DNA of 23,523 nucleotides from Megamonas sp. UBA1796 (GCA_002319795.1 DCFU01000053.1:11613-35135); one strand, 5' to 3'. Numbered from the stretch's first letter, positions 7,918 through 17,131 are shown. Numbers and translations are program-made. Notes: generated from the sequence alone by a model not told the origin.

Positions 7918-8808
7918 ATGAGCAAATTAGTAGAATGTGTACCTAATTTTAGTGAGGGTCGTTGCCGTGAAACCATCGATGCCATACTGGATGAAGTAAA
8001 AAAGGTAGCTGGTGTAAAGCTGCTTAATGTACAATCGGATAGCAGTCATAATCGGACGGTAGTCACATTTGTTGGAGAACCGGCAGCTGTGAAAGAAGCC
8101 GCATTTGCTTCTTGTGCCAAAGCTGCGGAATTGATTGACATGGAACAGCATCATGGGGCACACCCGCGCATTGGAGCTACGGATGTCATCCCATTTATCC
8201 CGGTAAGGGAGACTAGCTTGGATGAGTGTGTGGAACTTGCCAATGAATTGGGCCGGGAAATTGGGGAAAAACTGAATATTCCGGTGTATATGTATGAAGC
8301 AGCTGCGAAGAGAAGCGATCGTAAGAATTTACCGGATGTCCGCAAGGGCCAGTACGAAGGCCTGAAAATCGCGATTCGTGAACCGGAAAGAAAGCCGGAT
8401 TATGGTCCGGCCAAAATGCATCCCAGGGCAGGTGCCACCGTTGTTGGAGCCAGGCAGTTTTTGATTGCTTATAATATTAATTTAAGTACGAGTGATGTCA
8501 AAATAGCCAAGAAAATAGCCAATAATATTCGGGAAGCCAAAGGCGGCTTTAAATACTGTCGGGCAATGGGAGTTATGCTTGAAGAACGCAATGTGGCGCA
8601 GGTAACTATCAATATGATTAATTATGAAGGCACACCCTTGCATCGTGTATTTGAGACCGTCAAAAACGAGGCAGCTCGTTATGGTATTAATATTATCGGC
8701 AGCGAGATTGTTGGGTTGGTACCGATGCAGGCGCTTATTGATACAGCGGACTATTACTTGCGTCTGGAAGGGTTCGATCGTAAGCAGGTAATGGAAGAAA
8801 ATATTTAA
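7918..8808 (+). CDS. ftcD: Glutamate formimidoyltransferase
   Basis: This enzyme moves the formimino group from N-formimino-L-glutamate to tetrahydrofolate, releasing glutamate. The 296-residue product begins MSKLVECVPNFSEGR, the typical family start, and contains QHHGAHPRIGATDVIP, whose His82 corresponds in number and context to the catalytic His82 of mammalian FTCD. It covers only the transferase half; the cyclodeaminase half of the animal bifunctional enzyme is the separate next gene, as in many anaerobes. AAGGGGAG at 7899-7906, inside the hutI end, serves as ribosome binding site. fchA starts 37 bases later, which supports assignment to the THF-dependent histidine pathway. Confidence 0.96.
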   Translation: MSKLVECVPNFSEGRCRETIDAILDEVKKVAGVKLLNVQSDSSHNRTVVTFVGEPAAVKEAAFASCAKAAELIDMEQHHGAHPRIGATDVIPFIPVRETSLDECVELANELGREIGEKLNIPVYMYEAAAKRSDRKNLPDVRKGQYEGLKIAIREPERKPDYGPAKMHPRAGATVVGARQFLIAYNINLSTSDVKIAKKIANNIREAKGGFKYCRAMGVMLEERNVAQVTINMINYEGTPLHRVFETVKNEAARYGINIIGSEIVGLVPMQALIDTADYYLRLEGFDRKQVMEENI

Positions 8809-8845
8809 TTACAAGTTTGGATAATGCTGGGAGGAATTTCATACT

Positions 8846-9469
8846 ATGTTAACTGGTAATAGTATCACGGGCTTTTTAGCCGAGTTAAAATCAGATTCTC
8901 CGGCACCGGGCGGCGGTAGTGCGGCAGCCCTGGTAGGTGCTATCGGAGCTGCGTTGGGAATTATGGTGGGAAATCTGACAATGCATAACGAAAAATATGA
9001 ATCCGTACATGAAGAAAGCAGAAAGTTAGCTTTAGACCTGGAAGCATGTTTAATTGCGTTGGAAAAATATATTGATGAAGATACGGCCGCATTTACCGGA
9101 GTAATGAAAGCCTATAAATTACCTAAGAGCACGGAAGATGAAAAACAGATGCGCAGCCAAGCCATTCAAGAAGCACTCAAAGCGGCATCTAAGCTGCCAT
9201 TTGAGGTTGCGCACGATTGTCTTCATGTATTGGAATTATCGGAGAAAATGCTTTCTATCGGTAATGCCAATGCAGCTAGTGACGCAGCGGTAGCTGGAAG
9301 AATGGCACAGGCAGCCATGTGGTCGGCTATCTACAATGTGCGGATTAATTTAGGATCAATCAAAGATCGTGATTTTGTTACGAACCTGACAGGTAAGATA
9401 GAAGATATTGTGGCGCGTTCTGAACTCCTGATGGCTCAACTTGTTAAGACTGCAGATGCTAAAATCTAA
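8846..9469 (+). CDS. fchA: Formiminotetrahydrofolate cyclodeaminase
   Basis: The cyclodeaminase converts 5-formimino-THF to 5,10-methenyl-THF and ammonia. The 207-residue length fits the single-domain bacterial form. The N-terminal signature SDSPAPGGGSAAALVGAIGA is at residues 16-35, and the rest is predicted mostly helical, as known for this fold. The start at 8846 is preceded by GGGAGG (8829-8834). It follows ftcD directly. Its product would need a methenyl-THF cyclohydrolase (FolD), which is not in this window, before fhs could use it. Between this gene and the permease lie 81 bases with a small direct repeat (two TAACCGCA, at 9515-9529) of no evident function. Confidence 0.95.
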   Translation: MLTGNSITGFLAELKSDSPAPGGGSAAALVGAIGAALGIMVGNLTMHNEKYESVHEESRKLALDLEACLIALEKYIDEDTAAFTGVMKAYKLPKSTEDEKQMRSQAIQEALKAASKLPFEVAHDCLHVLELSEKMLSIGNANAASDAAVAGRMAQAAMWSAIYNVRINLGSIKDRDFVTNLTGKIEDIVARSELLMAQLVKTADAKI

Positions 9470-9550
9470 ATAAGCAAGAAGGGAGACCCGGTTCACAAGA
9501 AAAATAACCCCATGTAACCGCATAACCGCAAAAAAATTGGAGGTATTATT

Positions 9551-10987
9551 GTGACGACATTGACAACTTCAACAAAACCGGCAGTAGATCTGAAAGAATT
9601 GGTTCCAGAAAAAAAAGGTCTTAAGCGTGGGTTAAAATCACGGCATATGATGATGATTTCGATTGGTGGAACGATTGGTACTGGTCTGTTTTTAGGTTCA
9701 GGGCAAGTGGTTGGCGAAGCTGGACCGATTGGTGCCGTTCTGGCTTATCTGTTCGGCGGGTTGGTAATGTATATGGCTTTATTATGTTTAGGCGAGTTGG
9801 CAGTTGCTATGCCGGTATCCGGGTCGTTCCAAAGTTACGCCATAAAATTTATTTCTCCAGGGGTCGGATTTACCGTAGGCTGGTTGTACTGGATTAACTG
9901 GGCTGTCTGTATTGCCGCTGACTTTACAGCTGCAGGCATTATTATGGTGCTATGGTTTCCAAATATATCCATTTGGATCTGGTCAATGTTTTTTATTGCA
10001 TTGATTGCTGCTTTGAATTTAATTTCAGTGAAGGCGTATGGTGAAATGGAGTTCTGGTTTGCCAGTATCAAAGTCACAGCCATTATTGCTTTTATTCTTG
10101 CAGGTGCTGGACTGATGTTCGGAGTCTTCGGTAACGAAGGCGCTATTGGATTTTCCAATTTTGAAACAGGGTCCGGATTATTTCCGAATGGCGGTTGGGC
10201 ATTATTTTTGACCATGATCACAGTAGTGTATTCCTTTCAAGGGGCAGAGTTAGTGGGGATAACAGCTGGAGAATGTGAAGAGCCTAGTAAAAATGTGCCG
10301 AAAGTCATCAAAGGGGTCGTTTTCAGAATCATATTATTCTATATACTGGCTATCATTGTTTTAGGGGCAACCATTCCTTATAAAGAAGCAGGTGTAATGG
10401 AAAGTCCTTTTGCTTATGTATTTGGCCGGATTGGCTTGCCGATTGCCAAGGATATTGTGAGTTTTGTTGTATTAACTGCAGCACTGTCAGCCGGTAATTC
10501 GGCACTGTACGTTTGCTCAAGATTGCTTTGGTCAATGTCCAAAGATGGCGATGCGCCAAAATGGTTGGGACATTTAAATTCACGGGGCGTTCCCATCAAT
10601 GGTGTATTTTTAACGTTGGTATTATCTGGATTATCGCTATTAACCAGCGTATATGCTGCTGATACGGTTTATCTCTGGTTAATGTCCAGTGTGGGATTAA
10701 CCGGTTGTCTCATTTGGATTGTCATTTCTTGGTGTCAGATTAATTTTCGTAAACAATTTTTGAAACTTGGTGGGGATTTGAAAGATTTGGTTTTCCAAAC
10801 ACCCTTATATCCTGTATTGCCTTTTGTAGCTATTGCCTTGAACATTTGTATTATAGCCAGTTTGGCATTTGTAGAGGATCAGCAAATTGTTCTTTTTACC
10901 GGATTACCGGTTGTTGCGGGTATTTATCTATATTATATTTTTATTCACAGCAAACGGGAACAGCATTTAGAGAAGATTGTCAAATAA
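9551..10987 (+). CDS. APC-family amino acid permease, probably histidine
   Basis: This 478-residue inner-membrane protein belongs to the amino acid-polyamine-organocation superfamily, amino acid transporter (AAT/LysP-like) branch, with about 12 hydrophobic segments. The N-terminal segment ISIGGTIGTGLFLGSG (residues about 37-52) is the conserved unwound TM1 that contacts the substrate amino group, and SFQGAELVGITAGECEEPSKNVP is the typical TM6 and following loop. The GTG start at 9551 is 7 bases after TTGGAGG (9537-9543). It lies between fchA and hutH in the same direction, so histidine (or urocanate) uptake is the likely role. Substrate assignment rests on the neighbours, since AAT members differ little in sequence. 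Confidence 0.88.
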   Translation: MTTLTTSTKPAVDLKELVPEKKGLKRGLKSRHMMMISIGGTIGTGLFLGSGQVVGEAGPIGAVLAYLFGGLVMYMALLCLGELAVAMPVSGSFQSYAIKFISPGVGFTVGWLYWINWAVCIAADFTAAGIIMVLWFPNISIWIWSMFFIALIAALNLISVKAYGEMEFWFASIKVTAIIAFILAGAGLMFGVFGNEGAIGFSNFETGSGLFPNGGWALFLTMITVVYSFQGAELVGITAGECEEPSKNVPKVIKGVVFRIILFYILAIIVLGATIPYKEAGVMESPFAYVFGRIGLPIAKDIVSFVVLTAALSAGNSALYVCSRLLWSMSKDGDAPKWLGHLNSRGVPINGVFLTLVLSGLSLLTSVYAADTVYLWLMSSVGLTGCLIWIVISWCQINFRKQFLKLGGDLKDLVFQTPLYPVLPFVAIALNICIIASLAFVEDQQIVLFTGLPVVAGIYLYYIFIHSKREQHLEKIVK

Positions 10988-11024
10988 ATTAGCAAAAATT
11001 CTAAAAATTTGAGGGGGATTCCGT

Positions 11025-12554
11025 ATGATAGTATTGGATGGGTATTCTTTGACACTGGAAGATGTAATAAAAGTAGCGCGTGGTTATGAAGAAGTTGGAC
11101 TCAGCCAACAAGGCCGTGAACAAATCATTGCCAGTAGAAAGATTGTGGATAAAATATTAGAAGAGGAAAAACCTGTCTATGGTATTTCAACTGGATTTGG
11201 TGATTTTAGCACTATCTTTATTTCGAAAAATGAACGGGCGCAGCTGCAGCGTAATTTGATTTTAAGTCATGCGACTGGGGTTGGTGAGCATTTGTCGGAA
11301 GATGTTGTTCGTTCAGCTATGATGCTGAGAGCCAATTCGTTAGCTAAAGGCTATTCGGGTATTAGGCTGGAAACTGTGGAAATGTTATTGACGATGCTCA
11401 ATAAACATATCTGTCCTGCCATTCCGGCTAAAGGCTCAGTTGGAGCCAGTGGCGATTTAGCCCCGCTTTCGCATATGGTATTGGTTATGCTGGGTGAGGG
11501 TCAGGCTTACGTAAACGGGCAATTATTGGAAGGTGCTGAAGCACTGAAAATGTTTGGGCTGGAGCCTATTGTACTGAGTGGCAAGGAAGGTTTGGCATTA
11601 ATTAACGGAACACAGATTATGACGGCGATTGGCACTATTGCTTGGCATGATGCTGTTAATCTGATGAAGGCAGCAGACATCGCAGCGGCATTGAGTGTAG
11701 AAGCCCTAAAAGGCACTCGAGCGGCCTTTGATCCAAGGATTAGCCAGGTTAGAGCACATATTGGGCAGGTGGCAACTGCCGAAAATATGTTGCGGCTAAC
11801 TGCCAATAGTGATATCATTGCGTCACATATTCATTGTAAAAAGGTACAGGATGCTTACTCGTTGCGTTGTGTGCCACAAGTACATGGTGCCTCTAAAGAT
11901 GCTCTTAGGCGCGTGGAAGAAACTTTGACCATTGAAATTAACGCGGCTACGGATAATCCAATTATTATGCCGGATACTGGTGAAGCGATTTCGGGCGGGA
12001 ATTTCCATGGTCAGCCAATTGCCTTGGTTATGGATTATCTCAAGTTAGCTATTGCTGAATTGGGCAATATTTCAGAACGACGTACGAATCGCTTGTTGGA
12101 TGTACATTTAAGCGAGTTACCAGCATTTTTAACAGCTTTTCCAGGCGTTGACTCCGGTCTGATGATTACGCAATATGTTGCAGCTGCGTTGGTATCTGAA
12201 AATAAAGTTTTAGTACATCCAGCCAGTGCTGACTCTATTCCAACTTCCGCTAATCAGGAAGATCATGTCAGCATGGGTACGATTGCTGCCCGACAAGCCA
12301 GAGAAATTTTGGATAACGTCTACAATGTGATAGCAATTGAAATGTTAACAGCTGCACAAGGCGTTGACTTTTTGGCACCGCTTACGCCAGGAGCTGGTAC
12401 CGCTAAGGCACATCAAACGATTCGCGATGTTGTACCACATTTGGATGAAGACAGAGTACCAGCACCAGACATCAGGAAACTCTATGATTTAATTCTCAGC
12501 GGTAAATTGGTTAAAGAAGTAGAATCCGTAGTTGGGGTATTGAAGATTTATTAA
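11025..12554 (+). CDS. hutH: Histidine ammonia-lyase
   Basis: Histidase removes ammonia from L-histidine to form urocanate, the first step of the pathway. The 509-residue length fits. The ASG triad at residues 141-143, inside GSVGASGDLAPLSHM, cyclises to the MIO electrophile, and YGISTGFG (Y52) supplies the catalytic tyrosine of the family. NQEDHVSMG in the C-terminal half is also typical. The ATG at 11025 is 7 bases after GAGGGGG (11011-11017). Although it catalyses the first reaction, it is the last gene of the unit and is followed by a strong terminator. Phenylalanine or tyrosine ammonia-lyase activity is unlikely given the complete hut neighbourhood. Confidence 0.97.
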   Translation: MIVLDGYSLTLEDVIKVARGYEEVGLSQQGREQIIASRKIVDKILEEEKPVYGISTGFGDFSTIFISKNERAQLQRNLILSHATGVGEHLSEDVVRSAMMLRANSLAKGYSGIRLETVEMLLTMLNKHICPAIPAKGSVGASGDLAPLSHMVLVMLGEGQAYVNGQLLEGAEALKMFGLEPIVLSGKEGLALINGTQIMTAIGTIAWHDAVNLMKAADIAAALSVEALKGTRAAFDPRISQVRAHIGQVATAENMLRLTANSDIIASHIHCKKVQDAYSLRCVPQVHGASKDALRRVEETLTIEINAATDNPIIMPDTGEAISGGNFHGQPIALVMDYLKLAIAELGNISERRTNRLLDVHLSELPAFLTAFPGVDSGLMITQYVAAALVSENKVLVHPASADSIPTSANQEDHVSMGTIAARQAREILDNVYNVIAIEMLTAAQGVDFLAPLTPGAGTAKAHQTIRDVVPHLDEDRVPAPDIRKLYDLILSGKLVKEVESVVGVLKIY

Positions 12555-12714
12555 TTGTAAGCAATTCAATATATATAACGTATGGTTAATGTTCACAGGT
12601 TTTTGCCTTGCTAAACCTTTTACTGAAGTCTCAGGGATTATGCGATATACGTTCACGTTTTCTAAAGTATGTCATTCCTCTGGAATATAACAAAAAAATA
12701 AAGAGCTCTATCAT

Positions 12715-12762
12715 AAATGTTGTGGTTTTGAAAAATTTCAAGGCTACAACATTTATTTTTTT
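12715..12762 (+). terminator. Terminator of the hut unit
   Basis: AAATGTTGT (12715-12723) pairs with ACAACATTT (12746-12754), and TTGAAA (12728-12733) with TTTCAA (12736-12741) extends the hairpin inwards across an internal loop. TTATTTTTTT follows. An A-rich stretch on the other side (12690-12700) would let it work in both directions. A weaker hairpin, AGGTTT (12597-12602) with AAACCT (12613-12618) followed by TTTT, lies closer to hutH. The rest of the 395-base gap to the next gene shows no gene. Confidence 0.85.
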
Positions 12763-12949
12763 GCATATTCAATAACATGGCAACGGAGATAACTACCTGT
12801 ATTCAAAAAGTTATATGAATAATTTTGAATTAAAATTATTTTTCATTTTCCAGAGAAGGGAAATAAATATTTTTATTGAATATTTTATTCAGTAGAATTA
12901 ATTTTATTGATATATATAACTATATAATGAACTTTGGAGGAGAATTGTT

Positions 12950-13591
12950 ATGAAAAATATTCTTGTCAAATTATTATCTTTAATTACTTGTGTAATGATA
13001 GTATTGTTCTATTTTTCTGATAATGTATCCGCAAAACAATATTTATCGATTCCTTCGGAAGATGATTCGGCATATGCAATATTAGCAAATGATGGGAATA
13101 CTCCGGCGGATTCAGAGACTAAAATAAATCCTGCTGAGAGCGATGAAGCTTGTATTTCTGCTAAAACCCAAATCAATGTTTCTTTAAAAAATACTATAAC
13201 GTCCAAAACGGCTCATAAAGATGACGTCATAGTGTTTGTTACAACTAAGGATGTCATTCTTGATCAGGTTCCAGTTATTCCTGCGGGTACAACTGTCTTA
13301 GGGAAAATTGTCAAGGCCAAATCAGCAGGCCTGCTTGGGCAGGACGGTGAATTAATTTTTTCTATAGATTCTGTAACAACCATAAATAATATAACAGTTC
13401 CTTTATCGTACACTGCAACCTATGTATCTTCAAACAAACATTCGGTATTGACGAATATATTAAAAAAGGGAAAAGATGTTTCTTGTGATGCTGGTACCAA
13501 TTATGTTGCGACTGTTAAACAAGATGTTGATTTGGGAGTTTCCAAAGAAAATTTGCCAATAGAAATTGCAGTTCGATATAATAAAAAATAA
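12950..13591 (+). CDS. Secreted protein of unknown function
   Basis: I do not recognise a named family for this 213-residue protein. Residues 1-28 form a signal peptide (two lysines, a hydrophobic run LLSLITCVMIVLF, and VSA before a likely cleavage at 28/29). An acidic linker follows, then from about residue 72 a beta-rich domain with VIPAGTTVLGKIVKAKSAGLLGQDGELIFSID near its centre. This pattern of a 'P-A-G-T-x-V-x-G' turn and repeated short strands recalls the beta domains of VirB10/TrbI-type and other envelope proteins, but the similarity is weak. GGAGGAG (12936-12942) lies 7 bases before the ATG, and TATAAT at 12923-12928 may be part of its promoter. It stands alone between the hut terminator and the glucuronide genes. 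Confidence 0.75.
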   Translation: MKNILVKLLSLITCVMIVLFYFSDNVSAKQYLSIPSEDDSAYAILANDGNTPADSETKINPAESDEACISAKTQINVSLKNTITSKTAHKDDVIVFVTTKDVILDQVPVIPAGTTVLGKIVKAKSAGLLGQDGELIFSIDSVTTINNITVPLSYTATYVSSNKHSVLTNILKKGKDVSCDAGTNYVATVKQDVDLGVSKENLPIEIAVRYNKK

Positions 13592-13689
13592 TTAGTCAGC
13601 AGCCTAAAATGTATTAGAATCATTTTAAGAAATGTGACGATATGTGAAAAACAGAGTGCTTGTCTCAGATTTTTTGCCGAGCAGAGACG

Positions 13690-13773
13690 CAGGAAACGGT
13701 GGGAAAGGATCTGGGGTACATGAAGCTGGAAAACGGCCTTACTCCGTTTGAAATCCGAAGTAAAGCCGCGTAA
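13690..13773 (+). pseudogene. Possible transposase C-terminal remnant
   Basis: An open stretch without a start encodes YMKLENGLTPFEIRSKAA before a stop at 13771-13773. It resembles the end of IS3-type transposases, where a '(G)LTPxEYR' motif closes the protein, but it is short. Nothing of the catalytic core is left nearby. The same bases form an imperfect 12-bp inverted repeat (13735-13746 with 13756-13767, two G-T wobbles) followed on the - strand by GTTTT, so it might also act as a weak terminator for the convergent sugar operon. The remaining 246-base gap shows nothing else. Confidence 0.3.
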
Positions 13774-13837
13774 TTCAGAATTATTTTATGACAGCATTTT
13801 ATTGGTTTGTCCAATTATGCAGGACCCGTTCGTGAAT

Positions 13838-15238
13838 TTATTCCGTGGGGTTCCGTTTCTTTACCAGGGCAATGGTCAGCTGATGCACCCGGGCTTTGTT
13901 TAAGGGATAAAACATTACTAAAATCAAGAAAATGAATAAAAAAATTATTGCCGGCCCTAAGGTGCTGAGTGTATAAATTCCATGAAGGGTATCGGCGGAC
14001 TGGACTTTTAAGGATGCGTTGTAGCCAACCATACCGATGGCATAACCTCCTAGCCCGCCAGCTAATGCCTGCCCAACTTTGCGAGCGAAAGAATATACGG
14101 AATAAACGGTAGCATCTTCCCGTAGGCCTGTAAGATATTCATGATAATCTATGACATCGGTTACAAAAGCCCAAATGACCAGATTAAAAAAAGCATACCC
14201 CAACATGCCTAGCGTTAATATGGCGATAAATTGTGTGTTGGATAAATTTGGAATGCTGTATAACAGGAAGTAACAAATGGATGATAAAAGCATAGCTACA
14301 GAGGTTAATTCTTTTTTGCCAAATTTGATTACGAGCGGTTTGACCATTGGCATGGCAATGAATACCATAGCGGTCTGAAGAAAGCCCACCAGGCTCAATG
14401 CTTTTGCATTGCTGAAGTAATCCTTGAACAAGTAGACATTAACGGCGCCAATCAACATAAAGCAGGTCATAAAAGAGAGAGATATAATCAGAATCGTGAC
14501 CAAGGGCTTATTTCTTAGAAGACCTTTCAAGCTTGTGATTAAATTTGGTCTCTGTGTACCACTGTAGGAAATGGAAATTCGTTCAACCGACAGTTTATAG
14601 CATGCCATATAGCAAGCGAGTGCAAGAATACCTAACAGAATTACTGCAAAAATAAAGCGGCTCTCATCCGCTTTGTTGTCGATAAAAACAATTAAAGGTA
14701 CGAATACTGTAATGATTAGGCTTGCCAACATACTGCCCATGGTTCTGTAAGTTGAGAGAGAGGTGCGCTCGACCGGATCGCTGGTAATTACAGACGCCAT
14801 GGAGCCATAAGGTATATTTACTGTACTGTAAAATGTGCCCCATAAAATGTATGTAATAAAAGCATATGCCATATAAAAGTTATCCGACATACCTGGTATT
14901 TTTATGAACATTAAAATACCAGAAAATACAAGAGGAAACGACATCCTGAAAATCCAAGGTCTAAATTTTCCACAAGCACCGGGTTTTCTGATATCAATAA
15001 AACGCCCCCAGGTAACATCAGCTATGGCGTCCCATAGCCTGGCTATTAAAAAAAGTGAACCGACGGAAGCTGCATTAATATGAAATATATCCGTATAATA
15101 TACCATTAAAAAGGAACTGACTAATAAAAAAAAGAAATCATTTCCAAGATCGCCAAATAAGTAACCAACTTTATCAATCATACAAAATTTTCTGGTGGCA
15201 TAAGTGTTTGATTTGGGTTGTCTGGATTCAAAATTCAT
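13838..15238 (-). CDS. GPH-family sugar symporter, probably glucuronide
   Basis: This 466-residue membrane protein belongs to the glycoside-pentoside-hexuronide:cation symporter family (MelB/UidB type) of the major facilitator superfamily, with about 12 membrane segments. The N-terminal segment DKVGYLFGDLGNDFFFLLVSSFLMVYYTDIF and the motif LWDAIADVTWGRFID in the loop between TM2 and TM3 are typical; the Asp residues there bind the coupling cation in MelB. The ATG ending at 15238 is preceded on the - strand by TGGAGGA (+ strand 15244-15250), so the longer open frame to 15292 is not used. It lies 87 bases downstream of the beta-glucuronidase gene in the same direction, so beta-glucuronides are the likely cargo; the substrate is inferred from that neighbour. 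Confidence 0.87.
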   Translation of the reverse strand: MNFESRQPKSNTYATRKFCMIDKVGYLFGDLGNDFFFLLVSSFLMVYYTDIFHINAASVGSLFLIARLWDAIADVTWGRFIDIRKPGACGKFRPWIFRMSFPLVFSGILMFIKIPGMSDNFYMAYAFITYILWGTFYSTVNIPYGSMASVITSDPVERTSLSTYRTMGSMLASLIITVFVPLIVFIDNKADESRFIFAVILLGILALACYMACYKLSVERISISYSGTQRPNLITSLKGLLRNKPLVTILIISLSFMTCFMLIGAVNVYLFKDYFSNAKALSLVGFLQTAMVFIAMPMVKPLVIKFGKKELTSVAMLLSSICYFLLYSIPNLSNTQFIAILTLGMLGYAFFNLVIWAFVTDVIDYHEYLTGLREDATVYSVYSFARKVGQALAGGLGGYAIGMVGYNASLKVQSADTLHGIYTLSTLGPAIIFLFIFLILVMFYPLNKARVHQLTIALVKKRNPTE

Positions 15239-15325
15239 TTTATTTCCTCCATTGCTTTTTTGTATGGTTTTAATCGAATTAAAATCACACATTTAAAAAA
15301 TTGTGGTTGTGGATGCAATCTTGAA

Positions 15326-17131
15326 TTACTTACATGGCTTGTACCCAAAATCTGGAATAGCCAACCAGCGTTTGCGTAATTCGTGTGCAGCATATTTAGG
15401 CTTCCGATCTCGTGTGAAAACACCTTTTTTGTTGCCCTGAACGCGCATAATACTTTGACTGGTATTGAAATCGGCGAAATTCCATATTTGTTCACCAATG
15501 AAACTTGAGAATTCATCAAATACCTTATGATGCATACGCAGAAACTCTACCTGGTATTCTTCTGTAAACATTACAGGAACTACGTCATGAAATCCGCTGA
15601 TTGTATCGGCCCCGTATTCCGTCATCAAAACAGGCTTTCCAGGGCAGCGCTTATTCCAAGCGGCAAGCTCATCCTTAAGATGTATGCGGGCCATCTCAAG
15701 GTCACCGGCATCGACATACCACCCGTAATATCGGTTTAAGGCAATGACATCAATGAGCTCAGCTACTTTACATTTATCAGGTGTAGCCCATAAATGCGTT
15801 ACGATGGTTACAGGTCTTTTCTGTGGATCTAATTTTTTTGCCAAATTTACGAGTGGCTTAAAGTATTCATAAGCACCATTTTCCTGCGAAGCCGGCTCAT
15901 TGGCGATGGACCACATGACAACACAAGGATGATTTTTGTCTCTATCGATTAATTCCTCAATGACTTTTTTATGATTTTCAAAAGTCTTTATATGCTGCCA
16001 GGTATTTCGATTTTCCTCTTCGCCAAAAAGAAAATTGGCAAAGTTTAAGTAAACCCCGACGGCAGGCACTTCATCGATAACGACAAATCCTTCTTTATCT
16101 GCCAGACGCATCAATTCTTCGGAATATGGGTAATGAGAAGTGCGAAAGGAATTTGCGCCTACCCATTTCATAAGATTGAAATCCAAGACATTTGCGGCTT
16201 CATTGAAGCCTCTGCCGTGGATGGAAGAGTCTTCATGCTTGCCAAAGCCCTTAAAGTAAAAAGGTTTTCCATTGATTAAAAATTGACCGTGTTCAACTTT
16301 TACCGTGCGGATGCCGACAGGCTCCTCATAGACGTCAACCGTTCTGCCTTTTTCCTGCAATTCAACTCTCAGGGTATATAAATATGCGTTGCGTGGCTCC
16401 CATAGCAATGGACCATCTATCTGGATTTCACCTGCTGGTGTGTCAGCAGTGCCTACAGGATGTCCATCTTGATCCTGTAGGGTTATTTTGCAGGTATGCA
16501 GTCCCTCAGTTTCTATATTGTAGCAGATGATTCCTTTGGAATTTTCTATATCCGTAGTGACGGTGATATCTTTAATATAACTTTGTGGTGTTGTATAAAT
16601 TTTGACAGGACGATGGAGACCTGCATAGTTGAAAAAATCGAAATTAGGATTATTTCGGATCAATTTTTCACTTTCAGGAACTTCTTTTTCTGTGTATACG
16701 CCTACAGGCAGGGTGGAATCATCTACAATATTATCTACGGCTACGGTCAGACGATTTGCCCCTTTTTTTAAATGTGAATTCAAAAGGGCCTCAAATGGAG
16801 TGAAACCGCCCGCATGCTCCATAACCATATTGCCGTTTACATAAACTTTTGCTTTATGCGTGGCAGATCCGAAACGTAGAACGATACGTTGCGAAAAGAG
16901 GATATCGGGAACTGTAAAATTCCGTTCATACCATACCCAGCCAATATGGTCGTGCAAATCTTTTGTGGTACCAAGGTCATTGTAGGAAGCTGGAACAGCC
17001 ATGCACATGGTATTTGTTAATTGATGCTCATACCATTTTTCTGTAAAGCCATTACCAGAGTCTAATTTGAAATTCCAGATACCATTCAAATCAAGAATAC
17101 TTCGAGAATTTGTAAAAATAGGATACAACAT
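15326..17131 (-). CDS. uidA: Beta-glucuronidase (GH2)
   Basis: This glycoside hydrolase family 2 enzyme releases glucuronic acid from beta-glucuronides in the cytoplasm. The 601-residue length is close to that of E. coli UidA (603). Domains in order are the sugar-binding domain (about 10-180), immunoglobulin-like domain (about 180-275) and TIM barrel (about 275-601). The acid/base Glu is E412 in IANEP, and the nucleophile is E505 in LMTEYGADT. N567 and K569 in GNKKGVFTRDRKPK form the N-x-K motif that reads the glucuronate carboxylate and separates true glucuronidases from galactosidases. The ATG ending at 17131 has AAGGAAG (+ strand 17140-17146) 8 bases upstream; an in-frame ATG 14 codons earlier lacks a site. 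It is divergent from the AraC-type gene. Confidence 0.94.
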   Translation of the reverse strand: MLYPIFTNSRSILDLNGIWNFKLDSGNGFTEKWYEHQLTNTMCMAVPASYNDLGTTKDLHDHIGWVWYERNFTVPDILFSQRIVLRFGSATHKAKVYVNGNMVMEHAGGFTPFEALLNSHLKKGANRLTVAVDNIVDDSTLPVGVYTEKEVPESEKLIRNNPNFDFFNYAGLHRPVKIYTTPQSYIKDITVTTDIENSKGIICYNIETEGLHTCKITLQDQDGHPVGTADTPAGEIQIDGPLLWEPRNAYLYTLRVELQEKGRTVDVYEEPVGIRTVKVEHGQFLINGKPFYFKGFGKHEDSSIHGRGFNEAANVLDFNLMKWVGANSFRTSHYPYSEELMRLADKEGFVVIDEVPAVGVYLNFANFLFGEEENRNTWQHIKTFENHKKVIEELIDRDKNHPCVVMWSIANEPASQENGAYEYFKPLVNLAKKLDPQKRPVTIVTHLWATPDKCKVAELIDVIALNRYYGWYVDAGDLEMARIHLKDELAAWNKRCPGKPVLMTEYGADTISGFHDVVPVMFTEEYQVEFLRMHHKVFDEFSSFIGEQIWNFADFNTSQSIMRVQGNKKGVFTRDRKPKYAAHELRKRWLAIPDFGYKPCK

